From positions 372,001-436,000 of the forward strand of contig NZ_PEBJ01000001.1 in assembly GCF_002802915.1 (NCBI RefSeq): 64,000 bases of DNA, given 5' to 3'. The notes under the pieces were generated by a model that did no database searches, was not told the origin of the DNA, and worked only from the letters and a program-made list of their open reading frames with translations. Within the stretch, counting starts at the first letter, position 1. Every line of letters starts with the position of its first letter. Of the stretch, positions 57,708 through 64,000 are shown piece after piece. A program made the translations under genes and the position numbers. Source of the DNA: Bifidobacterium felsineum. GTDB lineage: Bacteria; Actinomycetota; Actinomycetes; Actinomycetales; Bifidobacteriaceae.

Positions 57708-58937
57708 CTACAGACCACGCTGCTTCAGCGCTGCCACGATCTGCACATAGAACTCACGCACGTCGAATCCTGGAATGTTCTCGCGATTGAGGTCAATCAT
57801 ATCGGCATGCGAAATGCCTCGAGTGCCGTTCGGCTCCAGCCAGGTGAAGTGCTCTCCCCATGGGAAAGACGGTTGGGCCACCAGCCCATCATTCGGGCCA
57901 TCGAACCATTTGACCAGCGGGTACGTGAAATTGAGCGGAAACTTACCGGTGGTGGCGTGCGCCAGTTTGGACCCGACGCTTTGACAAACGATTCCAGCGA
58001 ATGGCCCTGCAATGCTCGCACTGCCACTGAGTTCGTTGCTATCGCCGATCTCGGCATTAAGCCGAGCGCATCCGGCCTGGGTCAAATCATGTACGGCGGC
58101 CATGAAATCAGGTTGCTTATCGCCCAGATGCGATGCTGCGGCATTGTACGCCGACTCCACCTGCTTTTGGGTGGCAAGCGGGATCTTCTCCAGCAGGTAA
58201 TCGGCAAAACCGCAGCCACGATGCGGCGTATTAATCGTGGTGAGCGACGCGACATACGGTGCCGCTCCACAGCGGGCGATGGCATAGCGCATATCGAGGC
58301 CACCTTTGGAATGTGCAATCACATTGACCTTGCCGCAGCCGGTGGTCTGGACGATTTGGCGGATACGATCGGTCAACTCTCGCGCGGCATCCGGTACCGA
58401 TGCGGCGGACTGATGATTGCCGTAATAAATCACCGCGCCATTGCGTTGCAATTCAGCCGGTATACGCCCCCAATAGTTCAATGCCTTCGTGTCGCGGAAG
58501 AACACGCCGTGCACAAGCAGCACGGGGTAGCGCGTGGCGCAGATGCGCGCCGCGGCACGAGAGCGGTCCAGTCGCTCTTTTGCCGATTCGAAACGCACTT
58601 CTTCACTCACCGTGCGGATGATGAGACGCAGCGCAATAAGGTTGGCGATGGGAATCCAGCCGCACAGCACGCCGATAACTCGAATTTTGATGCCAAGCTG
58701 CACTGATGTGATGTAGACGGTGATAATACCGATCCAGAAGATGATGGATTCGACGATGATGGTGATGGCTACTGCGATTGCCCAGCCCGGCCAGCCGTTC
58801 GCCCAAGTCGCCGGCCAGTCGGAAGTTAGCATGGTAATGAGAGAAGCGGCGAGCGCCGCGGTGGCGATGAGTGTGGTCCACCAGAAAATCCTGAGCATAA
58901 TGACGCCGAAGCGGCATGCGGCAATGCGACCGGTCAT
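57708..58937 (-). CDS. Membrane-anchored lipase/esterase
   Basis: 409 residues. Two to three hydrophobic segments fill the first 100 residues (IFWWTTLIATAALAASLITML, AIAVAITIIVESIIFWIGIITVYI). The alpha/beta hydrolase domain follows: oxyanion region PVLLVHGVFFRD (near residue 141) and nucleophile elbow IAHSKGGLDMRY (Ser near 213). Late Asp and His lie in WFDGPNDGLVAQ and GISHADMI. It resembles triacylglycerol lipases of class 2. The start at 58937 is chosen over 58970 because it matches a compact N-terminus; no strong ribosome site is present. Confidence 0.85.
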   Translation of the reverse strand: MTGRIAACRFGVIMLRIFWWTTLIATAALAASLITMLTSDWPATWANGWPGWAIAVAITIIVESIIFWIGIITVYITSVQLGIKIRVIGVLCGWIPIANLIALRLIIRTVSEEVRFESAKERLDRSRAAARICATRYPVLLVHGVFFRDTKALNYWGRIPAELQRNGAVIYYGNHQSAASVPDAARELTDRIRQIVQTTGCGKVNVIAHSKGGLDMRYAIARCGAAPYVASLTTINTPHRGCGFADYLLEKIPLATQKQVESAYNAAASHLGDKQPDFMAAVHDLTQAGCARLNAEIGDSNELSGSASIAGPFAGIVCQSVGSKLAHATTGKFPLNFTYPLVKWFDGPNDGLVAQPSFPWGEHFTWLEPNGTRGISHADMIDLNRENIPGFDVREFYVQIVAALKQRGL

Positions 58938-59036
58938 AATGCCTATGGTAGGCGTGAGCAATCCCCGCACACTTTGGCCGAGATGAACAAAAAGTGTAAG
59001 GATTTTTGTGGCCGATGATTCTGTGCGGGGTCTACC

Positions 59037-59720
59037 ATGTGCAGCATGGCTGGATTAGCGCAATATTCCGATGTGATTTTCGATTTCTGCGATGTGCTCG
59101 TCGATTGGCAACCTCGTGTGCCCCTGGAAGATCAGGTTCCCGAAGCAGTGATGGATCGCCTGTTCGACCGCAATGATCCGTATGGTTTCTGGCATTACGA
59201 CGAGCTCTCCGATCTCGGCTGGAGTGAGGAAAGGGTTCTGGCCGATTATGCCGAACATCACGGCTTGGGCAACAGTGTGCAAGCCGATATGTCAGCCGGT
59301 GACGATGATGAGCGACTCTCTGCGGAGGCGGCGCTTGAAGCCTTCCGACTGTATTTTGACCGCCAGCGACTGGCATTGGTCGGCATGCTGCCGGGAATGC
59401 CTGAGATTGTGCATGATTTGGATGATGCTGGTGTGCGTTGCTGGGGGTTGACTAATTTCACGGTCAAGTATGTTGAGGCAGCTCAGGAACTGTTCCCTCC
59501 ATTGCGACTGCTCAAGGATGTTGTGGTCTCCAGCGCTGAACGGATTCACAAGCCCGACCCGGAAATCTTCCGTCGTGCTATTAATCATTTCGGCGTGAAT
59601 CCTGCGCATACGGCCTTTGTGGATGACAAGCCATGGAATGCCGAGGCCGGTACTGCGGCAGGGCTTCACGGCATTCGCTTTACCGATGCCGTAGCGCTGC
59701 GCGCCCAGCTGTTTGCATAA
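59037..59720 (+). CDS. HAD-superfamily hydrolase (subfamily IA)
   Basis: 227 residues. Motif I reads VIFDFCDVLVDW, with Asp16 as nucleophile; the general-acid Asp two positions on is replaced by Cys. Motif II lies near CWGLTNF, motif III at KPDPEIF, and motif IV is FVDDKPWNAEAG. The closest general type is the YihX-like sugar-phosphate phosphatase group. The altered motif I makes normal phosphatase activity uncertain. Confidence 0.85.
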   Translation: MCSMAGLAQYSDVIFDFCDVLVDWQPRVPLEDQVPEAVMDRLFDRNDPYGFWHYDELSDLGWSEERVLADYAEHHGLGNSVQADMSAGDDDERLSAEAALEAFRLYFDRQRLALVGMLPGMPEIVHDLDDAGVRCWGLTNFTVKYVEAAQELFPPLRLLKDVVVSSAERIHKPDPEIFRRAINHFGVNPAHTAFVDDKPWNAEAGTAAGLHGIRFTDAVALRAQLFA

Positions 59721-59721
59721 T

Positions 59722-59756
59722 CAAGGAGCCCACCCTGCATTGACAGGATGGGCTCC
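59722..59756. terminator. Bidirectional terminator
   Basis: GGAGCCCACCCTG pairs with CAGGATGGGCTCC (one mismatch) between the convergent HAD and permease genes. Confidence 0.75.
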
Positions 59757-59772
59757 AAAGAGGCAGCGTGCA

Positions 59773-61296
59773 TCACGGCAGCTGAAGCGGCTCGTCTTCC
59801 TCGCGCGGATGCTTCTTGCGCCACCACTGTTGCACAAAGTACGCGGCATAGCAAAGGGCGAGGAACGCCAATTCCGCACCCAGTGCGAACCGCTGTTCCT
59901 TGTCGAAGAAGACCAGCAGGAACGAGGCGGTGCACAGAATGAACGCACCCCACGAGGTCCACGGATAGCCGGGCGTGCGGTACTTCAACTCATCCACCGT
60001 GCGGCCGGAGGCGATCCAGCGCTTGCGGAACACAATCTGGCAGTAGGCGATGGCGATCCACACCACCACGGCGGAAAGGCCGGAAAGCGCCACCAGCACA
60101 AGATATACGGTGGAAGCGGCCACTACGGAAGAGAGCAGGGCCAACAGGCCACCGGCCATAGCGGTGCATAGGGCCAGCACCGGTACGCCGTGCCGGTTCG
60201 TCTTGGCGAACCAATGCGGGATCATGCCTTCGTGACCCATCGACCACACCATGCGTGTGGAAGCATATAGGCCGGAATTGGAAGCGGAGAGCACGGCGGT
60301 CAGCACCACGAAGTTCATGATATCTGCGGCATACGGGATGCCGATGGAGCTGAACACCAGTACGAACGGGCTTTCGCCAACGCCGGCTTGGCGCCACGGA
60401 ATCAACGCGCACATCACCACAATCGAGCCGATGAAGAACAGCACCAGACGCCACAGCGTGGTGTGGATGGCCTTCGGCACGGCGGTTTCCGGATCGCGGG
60501 TCTCGCCGGCGGTCACGCCGATGAGCTCGGTGCCGGAGAACGCGAAGTTCACGGTCAGGATTGTGGCGAACACCGGCATAAAGCCATTCGGAAAGATGCC
60601 GTCCTTTACCAGATTGCCGAACATCGGAGCGTGCGTGTAGCCCTTCATCGGAATGATGCCGAAAATCGCCAGCAAACCGATGGCGATGAATGCGCAAATG
60701 GCAAATACTTTAATGGAAGCGAACCAGAACTCCGCCTCTGCAAAGAATCGCACGGATAGAGCATTGAGGGTAAAAATCAGCACGATGCATGCCGCTGACC
60801 ATGCCCATGTTGGCGTATCCGGGAACCAGCGTTGCATCAGCAAGCCGGCTGCCGTGAACTCAGAGCCAAGCGCCACGGTCCAGGTGAGCCAATATTGGAT
60901 TGCAATCACGAAGCCGGTGCCGGGGCCGATGAACTTCTCGGCGTACACATGGAACGAGCCGGTGACCGGCATGGCCACGGAAAGCTCGCCAAGCGTCAGC
61001 ATCACCAGATACACAATCACTGCGCCGATGGCGTACGCCAGAATCGTGCCCATCGGTCCGGCTTGTTGAATGGTGTAGCCGGAGCTCAAAAACAGGCCGG
61101 TGCCGATCACGCCGCCGAGCGAAATCATTTGCAGATGGCGTGATTCCATGCCGCGCTTCAGATTCGTGTGCAGCGCATGCTTGGTGTGGTCCTTGCCGAT
61201 GCGGTTCGGCTCTGTTGCGGCTTCGATGGTGTTATCGTCGTCGGCGTTCTGTGTAGACGGCGACTGTGCCGCCATATCGGTGTCGGGTTGACTCAT
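59773..61296 (-). CDS. Amino-acid permease (AAT/APC family)
   Basis: 507 residues with 12 membrane helices. Helix 1 carries [21 protein letters not shown], typical of the amino-acid transporter family, and the region [30 protein letters not shown] is diagnostic. The N-terminus (about 45 residues) is polar and acidic. The substrate could be proline, histidine, aromatic or GABA-type amino acids. The start at 61296 is preferred over 61338 because the earlier residues do not fit the family. Confidence 0.92.
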   Translation of the reverse strand: MSQPDTDMAAQSPSTQNADDDNTIEAATEPNRIGKDHTKHALHTNLKRGMESRHLQMISLGGVIGTGLFLSSGYTIQQAGPMGTILAYAIGAVIVYLVMLTLGELSVAMPVTGSFHVYAEKFIGPGTGFVIAIQYWLTWTVALGSEFTAAGLLMQRWFPDTPTWAWSAACIVLIFTLNALSVRFFAEAEFWFASIKVFAICAFIAIGLLAIFGIIPMKGYTHAPMFGNLVKDGIFPNGFMPVFATILTVNFAFSGTELIGVTAGETRDPETAVPKAIHTTLWRLVLFFIGSIVVMCALIPWRQAGVGESPFVLVFSSIGIPYAADIMNFVVLTAVLSASNSGLYASTRMVWSMGHEGMIPHWFAKTNRHGVPVLALCTAMAGGLLALLSSVVAASTVYLVLVALSGLSAVVVWIAIAYCQIVFRKRWIASGRTVDELKYRTPGYPWTSWGAFILCTASFLLVFFDKEQRFALGAELAFLALCYAAYFVQQWWRKKHPREEDEPLQLP

Positions 61297-61396
61297 GTTG
61301 CTCTCTCTGACATGCGTACGTTCCGTTGGGCCGCTCAATACGGCCCGGAACAGTATACGCGGACGGGGCTACGCGGCGACCCGAGCCGGCATTTAT

Positions 61397-62650
61397 TTAT
61401 GCGCGGCGGGCGAGATTGAGATCCATGGCCAGACGGTAATACTCGATGAGCCGGTCCACCATCATCGGCCATGTGCGTCCTTGCACGGCGGCGAGCCCGT
61501 TGGCGCCCATCAGTCGGCGCAATGGCTTGTCTTCGATGAGCCGGTCCACGCAAGCGCGCAAATCATCCTCATCGTTGGGGCGGTACAGCAGTCCGGTCAC
61601 ATTGGTGTCGACCAAGTCAATCGGTCCGCCGCTGGCCGGCGCGATCACCGGTAGTCCGGAGGCCATGGCTTCCTGAATGGTCTGGCCGAACGTCTCCTCA
61701 TTGCCGGTGTGTACGAAGATATCCAATGCGGCGTAGGCATCGGCAAGGTCGAGGCCGTGCAGCATGCCCGTGAACACCGCATGCGGCAGCCGTTCACGCA
61801 GTTCGCCTTCCATAGGGCCACCGCCGACCACCACCAGCTGCACATTGAGGTTGTTGAGCGCCTCAAGCAACTCGACCTGTTTTTCAGGTGCCAGACGACC
61901 CACATAGCCGATCACGGGTCTGGTGCCGTCATGGCTCCATTTGCGGTGCCATTGCGCGGCTCGCGCATCCGTGGCGCGCACAGGATTGAACAATGCTGAA
62001 TCGACTCCGCGGCCCCACAGCTGAATCAGAGAAGGCTGCACGCCGAATGATTCAAGTCGTTTGCGTGCCTGATCGGTGGGTGCAAGGGTCAACGTGGCCA
62101 TATTGTGCATCTGCGCAATGCGTTTGGCTACGATGTCTTCGGCCTTCTCGCCCGCCGCCTTGCTGACTTTACGCAGCCATCCGGTGCGGTGCGGTGCCAC
62201 GCCATCCGCCACACCGTCCACCGCTTGCCGGGCGAATCGGCGCGCATATTGCGCCACGTCGGTCTGATAGATGGCCACGGTTGGCACGCCGAGTTCTTCG
62301 CCGGCGATCAGCGCGGCATGGCCGAGCTTAGAAATTGGCGCGGCGACGTGGATGATGTCCGGTTTCGGACCGTTTTCAATGGATTGGATGATTGGTGTTT
62401 TCGGGGAGATAGCGACATTGAACTTCTGGATTGGCACGGTCGGCACTTCGTCCACCGCAAATCCCGCGTAGGTGCCGTTTGCGGGAGCCGGCTGAGGTGC
62501 AATGACGCGGGCGGTGAACCCTCGCTCGCTGAGCCGGTCGAGAATATGCTTGACGCTACCGGATACGCCATTGGTCTGCTCGAGCGACGATTCACTGACC
62601 ACCAGTACCGATAAAGGTCGATGCCCGTCTTCGGTGTAATTCGAATTCAT
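61397..62650 (-). CDS. Family-4 glycosyltransferase (MgtA/PimB-like)
   Basis: 417 residues, GT-B fold. N-domain: LSVLVVSESSLEQTNGVSGSVKHILDRLSERG, with the Gly-rich loop; IIHVAAPISKLGHAAL follows. C-domain: IGYVGRLAPEKQVELL and the nucleotide-sugar motif EETFGQTIQEAMASGLPVIAPASGGP (Glu-x7-Glu). Resembles GDP-mannose-dependent alpha-mannosyltransferases that decorate cell-envelope glycolipids in actinobacteria. The exact acceptor is unknown. Confidence 0.88.
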   Translation of the reverse strand: MNSNYTEDGHRPLSVLVVSESSLEQTNGVSGSVKHILDRLSERGFTARVIAPQPAPANGTYAGFAVDEVPTVPIQKFNVAISPKTPIIQSIENGPKPDIIHVAAPISKLGHAALIAGEELGVPTVAIYQTDVAQYARRFARQAVDGVADGVAPHRTGWLRKVSKAAGEKAEDIVAKRIAQMHNMATLTLAPTDQARKRLESFGVQPSLIQLWGRGVDSALFNPVRATDARAAQWHRKWSHDGTRPVIGYVGRLAPEKQVELLEALNNLNVQLVVVGGGPMEGELRERLPHAVFTGMLHGLDLADAYAALDIFVHTGNEETFGQTIQEAMASGLPVIAPASGGPIDLVDTNVTGLLYRPNDEDDLRACVDRLIEDKPLRRLMGANGLAAVQGRTWPMMVDRLIEYYRLAMDLNLARRA

Positions 62651-62951
62651 GAAGAGAGAGCCATCCTCAGTGCTTATCGCGCCCTGCTTGCTTGGTTACA
62701 GCAGACCATGCTACATTGCCGATTCGTTGAAATTACGCCGGTTTACAGTGTGTAACCGTGCTGTTCTCTTATTGTTTGCCATGCAGGGGGAAACTGTAGC
62801 GACGCTGAAGGTGCAATACTCCTATGCGGCGTGCAGTGGCATGGGCATGAATCGCAATATTGTTCACGCTCCGTTCAACTAAAACGGCATCCCGCTGATA
62901 TTCTTCGCTTTTACGATTGATGCAGTCATGAATTTTTCCAGGAGTAATGTA
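62651..62951. promoter_or_regulatory. Divergent gap with candidate operator
   Basis: 301 bases between the divergent glycosyltransferase and MFS genes. CGGTTTACAGTGTGTAACCG at 62739-62758 is an imperfect inverted repeat and could bind a regulator. A 77-codon frame at 62649-62882 has no support as a gene. Confidence 0.35.
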
Positions 62952-64000
62952 TGAGCGCTGCCATCGCATCATCGCCCGCGAACAATACGAATAAACTATC
63001 GACCCGCGAGAAGAAGTGGATTATCTATGACGTCGGCAATTCGGCGTTCGTGCTGCTGTCCACGGCAGTCATCCCGATTTATGCAAAATCCTTGATGCCC
63101 GCGGACGGCAACATCGTGTCGGCCTGGGGCTATGCACAGACGATTGCCTCGCTGGTCATCGCATTGCTGATGCCATTGCTGGGCTCCATCGCCGATGTGC
63201 AAGGCATGAAAATCAAGTTTTTCCTAGGCTTCTTCGGCACCGGCGTGGTGATGTGCTGCGCGATGGCGTTGCCGCTTACCTGGCTGCCATTCCTGATTAT
63301 TTATGTGCTCGCCACAATCGGCCTCAACGGTTCGCTGACGTTCTATGATTCGATGCTGATCGACACGACCACCAACGAGCGTATGGATAAGGTGTCGTCG
63401 CATGGGTACGGCTGGGGTTATGTGGGCTCCACAGTGCCGTTCATCGTGTGCATCGCGCTGATTTTCGGCGGACCTGCGCTGTTTGATTGGTCCACCGTGG
63501 CCTGCACGCGCGCGAGCTTCGTGATTACTGCAATCTGGTGGGTGGCGTTCACCATCCCGCTGATCACCAGCTACCGCCAGGTGCACTATCGCGCCACTCG
63601 CGACCATGCGCATGAGGCGATTCGCGGCACGTTCACCGAGCTCGGTTCCACGTTCGGCAAGATCGTCAAGAACAAGCCGCTGTGGATGTTCATGATTGCA
63701 TTCTTCTTCTACATCGATGCCGTGAATACTGTGATTTCGATGAGCACGTCCTATGGCACGCAGCTCGGCATCGACTCCACCCAGCTGGTGGTGGCCTTGC
63801 TGGTCACCCAGTTCGTGGCCTTCCCCTGCGCGATTCTGTACGGTCGTCTGGCCGGCCGCTTCGGCTGCAAGCCGATGATCACCGCCGCTGTGGTGGCATA
63901 CATGGGCATCGTGTTCTTTGCCACGTTCTTCCTGAAGTCCGCGGTCGAGTTCTGGATTTTGGCGATTCTGGTCGGCATGTTCCAAGGTGGAATCCAGGCG
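62952..64000 (+). CDS. UMF1/Atg22-type MFS transporter, 3' end outside window
   Basis: 349 residues are visible, frame still open at the window edge. The start has AGGAG six bases before the ATG. The family start EKKWIIYDVGNSAFVLLSTAVIPIY is diagnostic of UMF1-like proteins, and helix 2-3 contains LLMPLLGSIADVQGMKIKFF. Ten or so helices are in view, including IAFFFYIDAVNTVISMSTSYG. Members are thought to export or import small metabolites; the substrate is unknown. Confidence 0.9.

Noticed and set aside
62649..62882. 77-codon plus-strand gene upstream of the MFS transporter
   Set aside because: No ribosome site, overlaps the start of the glycosyltransferase gene, composition unlike a protein of known kind.

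Overview
The window comes from a high-GC actinobacterium, almost certainly Bifidobacterium and most likely B. longum or a close relative. This rests on an actinobacterial Rho with a long acidic/Arg-rich insertion, an actinobacterial initiator tRNA, a NucS mismatch endonuclease, GlgE, GlnR, an eight-gene atp operon and LPLTG-anchored pilins. No rRNA, phage, intact insertion sequence or CRISPR array is visible. Most of the sequence is core chromosome with ordinary intergenic spacing.

Layout. 1-2.9 kb: 3' part of rho, then a chorismate mutase. 3.1-5.0 kb: a large exported protein of unknown role. 5.4-10.4 kb: a sortase-dependent pilus locus with a large adhesin-type subunit and a major pilin. 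The adhesin gene carries a G9 tract in its signal-peptide codons and is out of frame in this assembly. 10.5-11.3 kb: a small HTH-type gene and an array of palindromic repeats. 11.3-18.8 kb (minus strand): valS, an anchored family-5 binding protein, nth, glnR, a membrane protein and mntP. 18.9-25.3 kb: ppa, glgE, a cell-wall-anchored surface protein, initiator tRNA and metA. 25.6-32.7 kb: atpBEFHAGDC. 32.8-40.4 kb: nucS, an FKBP lipoprotein, a membrane protein/lipoprotein pair, a thioredoxin-fold/TPR protein, a CYTH protein, tRNA-Arg and a membrane phosphodiesterase. 40.6-44.5 kb: ridA, plsC, gpsA, ddl. 45.1-49.3 kb: a complete four-gene ABC importer bracketed by two palindrome arrays. 49.7-56.2 kb: a CPBP protease, mscS, aspA, a TetR regulator, a Mbeg1-like hydrolase and ogt. 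56.5-64 kb: an FMN reductase, three tRNA genes (Gly, Val, Val), a lipase, a HAD hydrolase, an amino-acid permease, a glycosyltransferase and the start of a UMF1-type MFS transporter that runs off the window.

How genes fit together. The atp operon makes the F1Fo ATPase, which fermentative bifidobacteria are thought to use for proton export. plsC and gpsA make phospholipid precursors. nth, nucS and ogt cover base-excision, mismatch and alkylation repair. MetA starts methionine synthesis and carries Glu111, the residue associated with acetyl-CoA use. The adhesin and pilin would form a surface fimbria, but no sortase is adjacent.

The least explained material is between genes: several unrelated families of short palindromic repeats occur in ordered multi-unit arrays. 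One has a 2+2 inverted layout at two distant loci. One is a ~60-bp palindrome array at three loci with compensatory arm changes. There is also a 28-bp perfect hairpin, a 19-mer present three times, and a 19-bp repeat duplicated inside nucS.
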